From assembly GCA_964615335.1 (NCBI GenBank), contig CAZTMT010000009.1:69804-133803 (forward strand): a DNA stretch of 64,000 nt. Direction: 5' to 3'. The notes beneath the pieces were generated by a model. The model did no database searches and was not told the origin of the DNA. It saw only the letters and a list, made by a program, of their open reading frames with translations. Positions 32,554-41,175 of this stretch are shown here, piece by piece; position 1 is the first letter of the stretch; each line of letters starts with the position of its first letter. The translations under genes and the position numbers were made by a program. This DNA is from HR10 sp964615335. GTDB lineage: Bacteria; Acidobacteriota; Blastocatellia; HR10.

Positions 32554-32901
32554 TCATCCCGAAGAGAAGCTCTGCAGGGCCGTTTCCTCGTCCTCGAAGA
32601 TGTCGAAAATGGTCGTGAGTTTGGTGATCTTCAGGACTTCGTGAACGCGCGGGGGGACGTGCAGAAGCTTCAGGTGGCCTCCGAGATTCTCCATCGCCGT
32701 GCGAGCGCCCACAAGCTCGCCGATTCCCGAGCTGTCTATATGCGTGACGCCGGAGAGGTTGAGCAGGAGCTTTCGCCCTCCTTGCCGCATCACGCGCTGT
32801 ACGGCTTCATGAAAACGGCTCGTCCCTCCCTCGATCGTGAGGCGTCCTTCAATGTCCAGAATGTGCACGTCCTCGATGAGGCGGTGCTCGATGCGAATCA
32901 T
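32554..32901 (-). CDS. STAS-domain anti-sigma factor antagonist (SpoIIAA/RsbV-like)
   Basis: 115 residues. A single STAS domain: VHILDIEGRLTIEGGTSRFH and the phosphorylation site loop GVTHIDSSGIGELVGARTAM, where one of the two Ser residues is the likely target. The ATG follows the stop of the anti-sigma kinase gene directly, so the two are translated together. It is expected to release a sigma factor or other target by binding the kinase. Convergent with aroB, 29 nt apart. Confidence 0.93.
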   Translation of the reverse strand: MIRIEHRLIEDVHILDIEGRLTIEGGTSRFHEAVQRVMRQGGRKLLLNLSGVTHIDSSGIGELVGARTAMENLGGHLKLLHVPPRVHEVLKITKLTTIFDIFEDEETALQSFSSG

Positions 32902-33348
32902 CTATGGGCTCCGCGGGCGGACTCTCTTCCGAAGCCGGACGACCGTGCCTTCGCTTGGGGAGGACCAGATGTCCACTTCGTCCATGAAGGCCTTCATGTA
33001 GAAGATCCCGCGCCCGGTCGGTTTGAGCAGGTTCTCGGGCTCCAGAGGATTCGGGATCTGAGAGAGGTCGAATCCGCTCCCCTGATCCTTCACGCGAATG
33101 CTGAGGCCCTCGTGATTGGAGAGGTATTGGATCTCCACGCGTTTCTGCCGATCTTCTTTGTTGCCGTGCTTGATGGCGTTGATGACGGCCTCGCGCACCG
33201 CCATGCTGATCCACATGGCGGTGTCCTCATCGAAGCCGGTGAGGCGGGCCAACGTGTGGGTCACCGTCTCCGCGATCTCGACGAATTCGAGCCCGCTGGC
33301 CAGGCTCAAGCTGACGCTATAGATCTCCGGGGGTGCACATTCTTTCAT
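32902..33348 (-). CDS. RsbW-like anti-sigma regulatory factor (serine/threonine kinase)
   Basis: 148 residues from the ATG at 33348, with AGGTGG upstream. GHKL ATPase fold: N box MAVREAVINAIKHGNKEDRQ, G1 VKDQGSGFDLSQIP, G2 PTGRGIFYMKAFMD. Members phosphorylate the STAS antagonist and bind a sigma factor. No sigma factor gene is adjacent, so the regulated partner lies elsewhere. Confidence 0.93.
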   Translation of the reverse strand: MKECAPPEIYSVSLSLASGLEFVEIAETVTHTLARLTGFDEDTAMWISMAVREAVINAIKHGNKEDRQKRVEIQYLSNHEGLSIRVKDQGSGFDLSQIPNPLEPENLLKPTGRGIFYMKAFMDEVDIWSSPSEGTVVRLRKRVRPRSP

Positions 33349-33507
33349 GAAGCCACCTGAGCGCGCGCGAACGCTCGTGTGGAGACGCCCCGCATGAGCG
33401 GGGGGAAGACACCTCATCCCGACGCGCGCGCTCTCTCCTCATGGAGTGAATTTCGCCTCTCTTCATAGCCTCTTTCGGAGAAGGTGGTGTACCATAGGAG
33501 GGGTTCT

Positions 33508-34821
33508 ATGTCAAGCTACGTGATCACGGAAGCGAAGCGGATATGCGGTGAGTTGCATCTGCCGGGAGATAAATCGCTCTCGCATCGCGCGGCCCTTTGC
33601 GCAGCGCTCAGCGAGGGAACCTCCCGCTTGTTCAACTTCTCCCCGAGTCTCGATTGCGAACGGACGCTGGCGTGTGTGCAGGCTCTGGGCGTGCCGATCG
33701 AGGTCTCCCGGCACGGAGAAGAGGTGGCGGTCCTTGTTCGCGGCGTCGGGCTGGAGGGATTCTCTCCTCCGGAACGTGCGCTCGATGCCGGGAATTCGGG
33801 GTCTACGATGCGCCTTCTGGCAGGGATCTTAGCGGGGCAGCCCTTCGAGAGCACGCTCACCGGAGACGCGTCGCTGCGACGTCGGCCGATGGATCGGATC
33901 GTCCATCCCTTGAGACTCATGGGGGCTTCCGTTCATGCGCGAGAGGATCGGTATGCTCCCCTGACGATTCGGGGCGGAGCGCTGCGCCCGATTCGATATC
34001 GGCTCCCGGTCGCGAGCGCGCAGGTGAAGTCGTGTATTCTCCTGGCGGGGCTTTTCGCCCCGGGGACGACGACGGTTGAGGAGCCCGTGCCGACGCGAGA
34101 TCACACCGAGATCATGCTCGCCGAGTTCGGCGCTTCTGTGAGCGTCGCGGGCGAGGCGATCTCTCTGCTCGGACGGCCTCGACTCCGCGCGCAGGACTAT
34201 CGCCTGGCCGGGGACATTTCCTCGGCGGCTTTCTTCATTGCCGGAGCGCTCGCGCTCGCAGGCTCGCAGCTCCTCATTCGAGACGTCCTGCTGAACCCGA
34301 CGCGCACGGGCTTTCTCGACGTGCTCCGACAGTGGGGGGCTGCCGTGCAGATCGAGAACGTGCGTCGGTGGCATGGTGAGCCGGTGGGGGATGTGCGGGT
34401 CATCTCTGCGCGCGCGGATCGGACGCGCGAGGAGACGCTGGTGCTCCAGGGAGCCCTCATCCCCCGCGTCATTGACGAGCTTCCTCTTCTGGCTGTGCTC
34501 GCGACGCAGAGGCCGGGAGGGATCGTCGTGCGCCAGGCCCGTGAGCTGCGCGTCAAAGAGAGCGATCGCATTCGCGTCACGGCGGAAAACCTGCGGCGCA
34601 TGGGCGCGCGCGTCCTCGAATACGAGGACGGATGGGCCATCCCGGGTCCGCAGAAGCTTCGCGGGGCCGAGATTGATCCCGAAGGCGATCATCGTATCGC
34701 GATGGCCTTTGCGATCGCCGGACTGGTGGCCGAGGGCGAGACGCACATTCGAGATCCCGAGGTCGTGGCCATCTCCTTCCCCTCCTTCTTCCGATCACTG
34801 GAGCAGGTTCTGGAGAGATGA
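33508..34821 (+). CDS. aroA: 3-phosphoshikimate 1-carboxyvinyltransferase (EPSP synthase)
   Basis: 437 residues from the ATG at 33508, with AGGAGGGG upstream. LPGDKSLSHRAALCAALSEG at the start, ALDAGNSGSTMRLLAGILAG, GDASLRRRPMDRI, and the C-terminal RVKESDRIRVTAENLRRMGA and EGDHRIAMAFAIAGL. Two-domain enzyme that joins shikimate 3-phosphate to phosphoenolpyruvate. It overlaps aroK by 4 nt. The motif ALDAGNSGSTMRLL has Ala-Gly in place of the common Asn-Ala-Gly-Thr start seen in many glyphosate-sensitive forms; no resistance claim is made. Confidence 0.96.
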   Translation: MSSYVITEAKRICGELHLPGDKSLSHRAALCAALSEGTSRLFNFSPSLDCERTLACVQALGVPIEVSRHGEEVAVLVRGVGLEGFSPPERALDAGNSGSTMRLLAGILAGQPFESTLTGDASLRRRPMDRIVHPLRLMGASVHAREDRYAPLTIRGGALRPIRYRLPVASAQVKSCILLAGLFAPGTTTVEEPVPTRDHTEIMLAEFGASVSVAGEAISLLGRPRLRAQDYRLAGDISSAAFFIAGALALAGSQLLIRDVLLNPTRTGFLDVLRQWGAAVQIENVRRWHGEPVGDVRVISARADRTREETLVLQGALIPRVIDELPLLAVLATQRPGGIVVRQARELRVKESDRIRVTAENLRRMGARVLEYEDGWAIPGPQKLRGAEIDPEGDHRIAMAFAIAGLVAEGETHIRDPEVVAISFPSFFRSLEQVLER

Positions 34822-35327
34822 CGCGCATCTTCCTGGTCGGCTTCATGGGAGCGGGGAAGACGACGGTCGGGCGTCTTCTGGCGGAGAAGCTGGGATTCGC
34901 GTTCCTCGATCTGGATGAGGAGATCCAGAAAGAGGTCGGGCTCTCGATCCGGGAGATCTTCGAGCGCATGGGCGAAGCGGCGTTTCGCGACATGGAGAGC
35001 CGGATGCTGCGAAGACTCGCTGCGATTGACAATGTCGTCGTCGCGCTCGGGGGCGGAACCTTCGTGCGCGAGGAGAATCGGCAGAGGGTGCGGCAGTTGG
35101 GCATCTCGGTGTGGCTCGACTGCCCGATCGAGATCATCCTACGACGGGTGGAAGGGAAGGCGGATCGCCCCCTCTACCGATCGGCCGAGCAGATGCGAGA
35201 ACTCTGGCGCGCGCGCCTGCCGGCCTACCGGCAGGCCGATCTCCGCGTGGACGCCGGAGAAGAAGAGCCGGAGGCGATCGTCCAGCAGATCCTTCGCCGG
35301 TTGAGGCTTCAGCCGATACGGCCTTAA
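34818..35327 (+). CDS. aroK: Shikimate kinase
   Basis: 169 residues. Walker A GFMGAGKTTVG at 8-18, the shikimate-binding DLDEEI at about 32-37, FRDMESRMLRRL with the Arg contact, VALGGGTFV and the lid LYRSAEQMRELW. Transfers phosphate from ATP to shikimate. The ATG overlaps the aroA stop, and the stop overlaps that of the convergent glycosyltransferase gene by 4 nt. Confidence 0.95.
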   Translation: MTRIFLVGFMGAGKTTVGRLLAEKLGFAFLDLDEEIQKEVGLSIREIFERMGEAAFRDMESRMLRRLAAIDNVVVALGGGTFVREENRQRVRQLGISVWLDCPIEIILRRVEGKADRPLYRSAEQMRELWRARLPAYRQADLRVDAGEEEPEAIVQQILRRLRLQPIRP

Positions 35328-36454
35328 GCCGCGGTTGTTTTGCGAGTCGGTCGGTGGAGGACGTCTTCGTAAAGGGCCAGAACGGCGCGGGCCATCTGCT
35401 GGCGCCTGAAGTGAGCGAGCACACGCGCCCGTGCAGCTTCCCCCATTTGGTGGCGAAGGGCCTCGTCCCGAAGCAAGCACGTGAGGGCCTCGGCCAAGGC
35501 CGACGCATCAGCCGGAGGGACCACAAGTCCCGTCACGCCGTGTTCGTTCACCCAGGCCACGCCGCTTGGAAGCTGCGTGCTGATGACGGGCTTGCCCGAA
35601 GCCATCGCTTCCAACTGCACGATCCCGAATGTCTCGCTCTCGCAAGTCGAAGGGAGGACCACGAGATCGCACGCATGATAATAGGCCGGGAGAGCTTCGT
35701 GAGGGACCTGGCCGAGAAAGACCACTCTCTCCTCAAGCCCCAGAGCGCGCGCGCGCTGTCTCAGGAGGCGCTCCTGCGGACCGCTTCCGATGATGAGCAA
35801 TCGTGCCGGGACGTGCCTCATCGCCTCTATGGCGTATTCCAGACCCTTGTAGTAGACGAGTCGCCCAACGAAGAGGACCACGTGCGGCCCGAAGCGCGCG
35901 CGCAGCTCGCGGGCCTGTCGCTGCGTGGCTTCGTTCCGGTGAAAGGGTGTCACGTCAATACCGAAGGGGATGACGACGCATTTCTCCTGATGCGGACGAA
36001 GAGAAGGGAAGCTCAGATGCTGCGGCGTCGCGACCACGATCCGATCGGCTCGCTGCAGGAGGCGCACAAGCAGCGGATGATACAGGCGCCGCAGCACGCG
36101 CTGTCGAACGACTTCGCTGTGAAAGGAGACGACGACGCGCGCCGAAGAACTGGCCATGAGCACAGCGAGCGTGGCCATGGGATTGGGCTCATGGACGTGA
36201 ATGATGTCGGCGCGATGGCGGAGCACCAGGCGAGGGAGCGCGGGGCACAAGGGGAGGGAAGCGATCTGACCCCATCGGGCGACGCGCGTCACAGGCACGC
36301 CGTTCACCCGCTCGGTCACCGTGCGCGCACTTGTGTTAGCGACCAGGACGTGAATCTCCACCTGAGCGCTCAGCTCTTCGCAGAGGTGCCGCAGGGCTGT
36401 CTCCATGCCTCCCGGAACAGGGAAGTAGAATTTTCCGATCTGCAGGACTCTCAC
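35324..36454 (-). CDS. Glycosyltransferase family 4
   Basis: 376 residues, GT-B fold. KFYFPVPGGMETALRHLCEE at the N-terminus (acceptor side), DIIHVHEPNPMATL, and donor-site VGRLVYYKGLEYAIEAMRHV and ESETFGIVQLEAMASGKPVI with the E-x7-E motif. Probably builds an envelope polysaccharide or glycolipid. Substrates unknown. It ends with a short basic tail and lies downstream of the DUF255 gene. Confidence 0.88.
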   Translation of the reverse strand: MRVLQIGKFYFPVPGGMETALRHLCEELSAQVEIHVLVANTSARTVTERVNGVPVTRVARWGQIASLPLCPALPRLVLRHRADIIHVHEPNPMATLAVLMASSSARVVVSFHSEVVRQRVLRRLYHPLLVRLLQRADRIVVATPQHLSFPSLRPHQEKCVVIPFGIDVTPFHRNEATQRQARELRARFGPHVVLFVGRLVYYKGLEYAIEAMRHVPARLLIIGSGPQERLLRQRARALGLEERVVFLGQVPHEALPAYYHACDLVVLPSTCESETFGIVQLEAMASGKPVISTQLPSGVAWVNEHGVTGLVVPPADASALAEALTCLLRDEALRHQMGEAARARVLAHFRRQQMARAVLALYEDVLHRPTRKTTAA

Positions 36455-36479
36455 CGCTCTGACTGAGGAGACGTGCCGA

Positions 36480-38582
36480 TCACCGACGCGCTCGCGGGGC
36501 CGAAGACTGCAGCATCTGCTCCAGCTCCTCAGGGCGCGTCACCGGCTCCTGGCAGACGAAGTCTTCGCACACGTAAGCCGTGCAGGGAGCCACACGCCCA
36601 TCGGGCGCGCGCTGCGGTTCTCGATTCTGCAGCAAGGGGATGAGGCGAGGGACCTGCTCGTCTCCTAAAGCCCGAAAGGCGATGACCGCATGAGGCCGGT
36701 AGCGCTGCGCGAGCACACGCCGCATGGCGCGCGTCTCGGGCGCCGCCGGATCTCCCACAAGGGCGATCTCCTGCACCGGGGCCAGATAAAAATCCAGCGC
36801 GCAGAGAAGACGCCCGAAGCCGTAGGGATAGCGCCGCATCGGGTCGGCGAAGAGCCGCAGGATCGTCCGCGCCCGCTCCCGGTAGTCTTCCCGGCCCGTG
36901 AGATGATAGAGCCGAAGAAGCACTTCGGCCGCGACGGCGTTGCCCGAAGGCGTCGCGCTGTCCAGCGCCTCCTTCAGGCGCACGAGAACATCGGCGTGCT
37001 CTGAGCTCGTGTAGAAGAACCCCCCGTGCTCCGCATCCCAGAAGCGTTCCAGCATCGCCTCGGTCAGCGCGAGAGCTTCCCGAATCCACCGGGGGTCGAA
37101 GTCCGCTTCGTAGAGCGCGAGAAGTCCTTCGATCAGACAAGCGTAGTCGTCCTGATAGGCGGGGATCTTCGCCACTCCGTCCGCGAATGTGTGAAGGAGC
37201 GTCCCCGTGGGACGAAGCTCCGTGAGGAGGAACTCCGCGTTCCGGCGGGCCGCCTGGTAATAGTCGTCCCGCTCCAGCACAACCGCCGCGCGAGCGAGGC
37301 TGCGAAGCATCAGACCGTTCCAGGCCGTGAGGATCTTCTCATCGCGCGCTGGCTTCACGCGCTGCTCCCGATGGGTTCGGAGCACCTCTCGGGCGCGCCG
37401 GATGATCTCCTGTAGCTCCGAGATCGAGAGTCCTTCCAGGCGCGCGATCACTTCGGGATCGCGCGGGACGCTGAGGACGTTCTTGCCCTCGAAATTCCCC
37501 CACTCGGTGACGCCGAAATACCGGCAGACGATCGCGCCGTCGCGCTCTCCGAGCAGAGCGCGGATCTCCTCCGGCGTCCAGACGTAGAACTTCCCCTCCT
37601 CTCCTTCGCTATCGGCATCTTGCGTGGCGTAAAATCCTCCGCGCGGATCGGTCATCTCGCGCAGGACGTAGTCGAGCGTCTCCTGGACGATCTCGCGATA
37701 GAAGGGGTCTTGCGTGATCTGGTAAGCCGCCAGATACGTGTGCGCCAGAAGGGCGTTGTCGTAGAGCATCTTCTCGAAGTGCGGGATCACCCATTGAGCA
37801 TCCGTCGCATAGCGGTGGAATCCGCCGCCCAGATGATCGTAGATCCCTCCGCGCGCCATGCGCACGAGCGAGAGCTGGACCATCTCCAGGGCGCGAGTGT
37901 CGTTCGTCCTCAGGAAGATGCGGAGCAGGAATTCCAGGGCCATCGGGGCCGGGAATTTCGGCGCGCGCCCGAACCCTCCGTGGATCGGATCGAACTGCTC
38001 GCTCAAGTTACGATAGGCCAGATCAAGCACCCCCGGCGTCAGCTCCTCGTCCGCAGCCTCCCAGGCATTGGTCCGACGCAAATGGGCGAGAAGCTCCTCG
38101 GCGGCTCGCTCGATCTCCTGCCGGCGCGTGCGATAGGCATCGGCGACGGCGCGCAACACGCGCGGGAAGGCGGGCAGACCATGCCGATCCACGGGAGGAA
38201 AATACGTCCCCCCATAGAAGGGCTTCCCTTCGGGCGTCAGAAAGACCGTCAGGGGCCACCCTCCGTGCCCCGTCATCGCCTGCACGACGCTCATATAGAG
38301 AGCATCCAGATCGGGTCGCTCCTCGCGATCCACCTTGATGTTGATGAAATGCTCGTTCATGAGGCGCGCGATCTCTTCATTCTCGAAGGATTCGCGCTCC
38401 ATGACATGGCACCAGTGGCAAGCTGAATAGCCGATGCTGAGGAGAATTGGTTTGTCCTCTCGCCGCGCGCGTTCGAAGGCTTCTTCCCCCCAGGGATACC
38501 AGTCCACGGGATTGTGCGCGTGCTGGCGGAGGTAGAGGCTTGTTTCGTGGATCAATCGGTTCGTCGAGCTCTTTTCACTCAT
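36480..38582 (-). CDS. Thioredoxin-domain protein of the DUF255/YyaL (SSP411) family
   Basis: 700 residues. The N-terminal 160 residues are a thioredoxin-like domain starting NRLIHETSLYLRQHAHNPVD and carrying the redox-like motif SACHWCHVMERESFEN. The remaining 540 residues form an (alpha/alpha)6 barrel similar to N-acylglucosamine 2-epimerase-type folds (LGGGFHRYATDAQWVIPHFE, EKMLYDNALLAHTYL). Members are found from bacteria to mammals (spermatogenesis-associated protein 20); the function is unknown. No signal peptide. Good length match to the family. Confidence 0.92.
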   Translation of the reverse strand: MSEKSSTNRLIHETSLYLRQHAHNPVDWYPWGEEAFERARREDKPILLSIGYSACHWCHVMERESFENEEIARLMNEHFINIKVDREERPDLDALYMSVVQAMTGHGGWPLTVFLTPEGKPFYGGTYFPPVDRHGLPAFPRVLRAVADAYRTRRQEIERAAEELLAHLRRTNAWEAADEELTPGVLDLAYRNLSEQFDPIHGGFGRAPKFPAPMALEFLLRIFLRTNDTRALEMVQLSLVRMARGGIYDHLGGGFHRYATDAQWVIPHFEKMLYDNALLAHTYLAAYQITQDPFYREIVQETLDYVLREMTDPRGGFYATQDADSEGEEGKFYVWTPEEIRALLGERDGAIVCRYFGVTEWGNFEGKNVLSVPRDPEVIARLEGLSISELQEIIRRAREVLRTHREQRVKPARDEKILTAWNGLMLRSLARAAVVLERDDYYQAARRNAEFLLTELRPTGTLLHTFADGVAKIPAYQDDYACLIEGLLALYEADFDPRWIREALALTEAMLERFWDAEHGGFFYTSSEHADVLVRLKEALDSATPSGNAVAAEVLLRLYHLTGREDYRERARTILRLFADPMRRYPYGFGRLLCALDFYLAPVQEIALVGDPAAPETRAMRRVLAQRYRPHAVIAFRALGDEQVPRLIPLLQNREPQRAPDGRVAPCTAYVCEDFVCQEPVTRPEELEQMLQSSAPRARR

Positions 38583-38646
38583 TGAACCCTCCTGATCTTA
38601 AGGGGCGGATCCTCTCGCCCGAGAGGATGACGTGCGCTCCCGCGCT

Positions 38647-39720
38647 CTAGACCCCCTCTTTCGCCGGCAGCGCCGAGGCGATCGTTCTCTCCAGCATCTC
38701 CTGAAGCGCTGGGAAGCGCCCGAGCCGAGAGAGCACGCGCGCCGCGCGCTCGAGCGCTCGCGGGATATAGGGAGCGTACACGGAGTTGCCCACGACGACT
38801 GTCTGATAGGCATAGGTACCCGTGGCCTTCAAAAGGCGCTGCAGCAGCATCAGGTCTAACTCCTTTCGGAAAGCGGCGCGCTGCTCCGCGTCGGACCACA
38901 TCCTGTCCCAGCGCGCCTTCTCGTGCAGGAAGAATTCGATCATCTCGGCGACCAAAGCCTCGTCCATGTCCACATAAGGATCGCCCAGCAATGAGGCGAG
39001 ATCGTAGCTGGGCGGCCCGAGCCGCGCATCCTGGTGGTCAATGATGTACTGCCGATTCTTGTAGAGCATGAGATTGCGCGAGTGAAAGTCCCGGTGGGTG
39101 AGGACGCGAGGGATTGCCGCCAGCTCTTCAGCCAGTTCCCGGAATTCTTCATGAAGGCATTCCACCTGCTGGGGATCCGGCGAGACCCCGAGATACTGGA
39201 AGAAGTGAACGCGGAAAAAGTGCAACTCCCACTGGAACTTCTCCGCATCGAATGCCACGCGCGCGGCTACTGAGCCGCATTCCTCAGCCAACTGCGTGGC
39301 ATTCTGAATCTGAAGGATCAGCGCGACGGCTTCCCGATAGGCGGCTCGCCGCTGCTCGGGGTGAGCTGTCGCCAGCCAATCTTGAAGCCGAACGTCCCCG
39401 AGGTCCTCTAGCAGCATCATCGCGCGCTTGCCGTCGGCGTGGAAGATCTGGGGCACGGGCAGGCCCGCCTTCAGGAAAAGGGCCGTCACATCGCAGTAGG
39501 GGTGCGTGGCCGGATCGAAGGGCTCCGGGTAACGCGCCACGACATAGTGGCATCCCTCAGGCAAGCGGACGCGGAAATATTGTCGCGCCGAGGCATCGCC
39601 GGCCAACTTCTCCACCCGAAGGATCTCCGGATCCAGACCCAGAACGTGTGCCGCATAGGCGCGCACATCGCGTTCGGCAGAACGGTGCTTCCGCTTCTGA
39701 TCCCCTCGCCCGTTGCTCAT
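38647..39720 (-). CDS. Aminoglycoside-phosphotransferase-like sugar kinase, AmgK-like
   Basis: 357 residues. Kinase-like fold: LAGDASARQYFRVRLPEGCH (ATP loop), the catalytic loop VLTHRDFHSRNLMLYKN and the metal site YIIDHQDARLGPPSYDLASL. This pattern matches AmgK, the kinase that phosphorylates N-acetylmuramic acid and GlcNAc at C1 in cell-wall recycling. Its usual partner murU is not in the window. No Shine-Dalgarno is seen; the promoter at 39732-39761 predicts a start point only about 5 nt before the ATG. Confidence 0.8.
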   Translation of the reverse strand: MSNGRGDQKRKHRSAERDVRAYAAHVLGLDPEILRVEKLAGDASARQYFRVRLPEGCHYVVARYPEPFDPATHPYCDVTALFLKAGLPVPQIFHADGKRAMMLLEDLGDVRLQDWLATAHPEQRRAAYREAVALILQIQNATQLAEECGSVAARVAFDAEKFQWELHFFRVHFFQYLGVSPDPQQVECLHEEFRELAEELAAIPRVLTHRDFHSRNLMLYKNRQYIIDHQDARLGPPSYDLASLLGDPYVDMDEALVAEMIEFFLHEKARWDRMWSDAEQRAAFRKELDLMLLQRLLKATGTYAYQTVVVGNSVYAPYIPRALERAARVLSRLGRFPALQEMLERTIASALPAKEGV

Positions 39721-39731
39721 GATCACCGGGC

Positions 39732-39761
39732 AGTATACCGAAGCACTCGGCGCCGTGCCAA
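39732..39761 (-). promoter_or_regulatory. Promoter of the AmgK-like gene (nearly leaderless)
   Basis: Minus strand: TTGGCA (39761-39756), 18 bp, TATACT (39737-39732). The expected transcription start is near 39725, so the ATG at 39720 would be about 5 nt from the mRNA end. Confidence 0.55.
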
Positions 39762-39845
39762 GATTTATTCCAGAGATTCCTCCCTTCCGCGCCGATTGCC
39801 GTCCCTCTCAAGCCGGGATTAGGATAAAGGACGCTTGGGAGGACG

Positions 39846-41117
39846 ATGTCTATGATGCGCGACAGAACGAGACCGCCCCTTTTGCTCCATTCCGCAGCTC
39901 AGGTCGTGACGCTCGCCGGACCAGACCGACCCCGTATCGGTCGGGAGATGGAGGACCTTGGGATCATCGAGGATGGAGCCGTCTTGATCGAAGGGGAGGT
40001 CATCGCCGCCGTAGGACCGACGGCCGAAGTCGAAGCGCAGCTTCAGGGTGAGGTCGAACGATGGGATGCGCGCGGCCTGGTCGTTTTGCCGGGACTGGTG
40101 GATGCCCATACACATCTGGTCTTCGCGGGGGATCGTGTCGAAGAGTTCGAGTGGAGAACGCGCGGGATGAGTTACCCGGAGATCGCCCGCCGAGGCGGAG
40201 GAATTCGCCGGACCGTGCATCGAACGCGCGCGGCGTCCGAGTCGGAGCTTCTGGAGATCGCGCGACGGCGCGCCCGCTGGTTCCTCCAGCAGGGGACGAC
40301 GACGATCGAGGCCAAAAGCGGATACGGACTGAGTCGAGACGATGAGCTGAAGATCCTGCGCGTGATGCGACGGCTTCATGAGGAAGGCCCTTTGGAGATC
40401 GTCCCCACGCTTCTGGCCGCACATGTCGTACCTGAGGAATATGCGACCGACACGTCGGGCTATCTTCGGATGATTCTCGAAGAGCTGCTGCCGGAGGTCG
40501 CTCGCGAAGGCCTGGCGGAATATCACGACGTCTTCTGCGATGAAGGAGCCTTCACGGTCGAGGAAGCGAGGATTTTAATGGAGGCCGCGCGCTCTCACGG
40601 GCTGCGGCTCCGCATACATGCCGAGCAGTTCGCGCGCGTGGGCGCGGCGCGGCTGGCTGCGGAATTGGGCGCCCGAACGGCAGATCATCTGGAGAAGATC
40701 ACCGATGAGGACATCGCTGCTTTGGCCGACGCGGGCGTGCTGGCTGTCCTTCTGCCCGGAGCCTGTCTGCATCTTGGTCGGCGCGATTACCCCCCAGCGC
40801 GAAAGCTCATCGAGGCGAGCGTCCCCGTGGTCCTGGCGACGGACTTCAATCCCGGAACGTCACCAACACCCAGCTTGCCCTTGATTCTAGCGCTCGCCTG
40901 CACGCAGATGGGGATGACGCCGGCCGAAGCGATCACCGCCGCGACGATCAATGCCGCCTGCAGCCTGGATCGCGGTCATCGGCTCGGGTCGCTCCAGGTC
41001 GGGAAGCAAGCCGATCTCGTCCTCTTCGAATGTTCGGATTATCGCCAGATCCCCTACTTCTTCGGCGTGAACCTCGTGCGCGCCGTCTTCAAGCGCGGAC
41101 GTCTTGTGTTCCCTTGA
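39846..41117 (+). CDS. hutI: Imidazolonepropionase
   Basis: 423 residues. Amidohydrolase fold with the metal motif VDAHTHLVFAGDR, TIEAKSGYGLSRDDELKILR, the later ligand HAEQF, ATDFNPGTSPTPSLPLIL and TINAACSLDRGHRLGSL. It opens imidazolone-5-propionate to N-formimino-glutamate in histidine degradation. No hutH, hutU or hutG neighbour is present, so the pathway genes are scattered. GGGAGGACG lies before the start. Confidence 0.95.
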   Translation: MSMMRDRTRPPLLLHSAAQVVTLAGPDRPRIGREMEDLGIIEDGAVLIEGEVIAAVGPTAEVEAQLQGEVERWDARGLVVLPGLVDAHTHLVFAGDRVEEFEWRTRGMSYPEIARRGGGIRRTVHRTRAASESELLEIARRRARWFLQQGTTTIEAKSGYGLSRDDELKILRVMRRLHEEGPLEIVPTLLAAHVVPEEYATDTSGYLRMILEELLPEVAREGLAEYHDVFCDEGAFTVEEARILMEAARSHGLRLRIHAEQFARVGAARLAAELGARTADHLEKITDEDIAALADAGVLAVLLPGACLHLGRRDYPPARKLIEASVPVVLATDFNPGTSPTPSLPLILALACTQMGMTPAEAITAATINAACSLDRGHRLGSLQVGKQADLVLFECSDYRQIPYFFGVNLVRAVFKRGRLVFP

Positions 41118-41175
41118 AGGAGGATGTCCGCGCTCTGGTTCCGGAGAAAGGCGACCGCTTGGATTGCCTCTGTCG

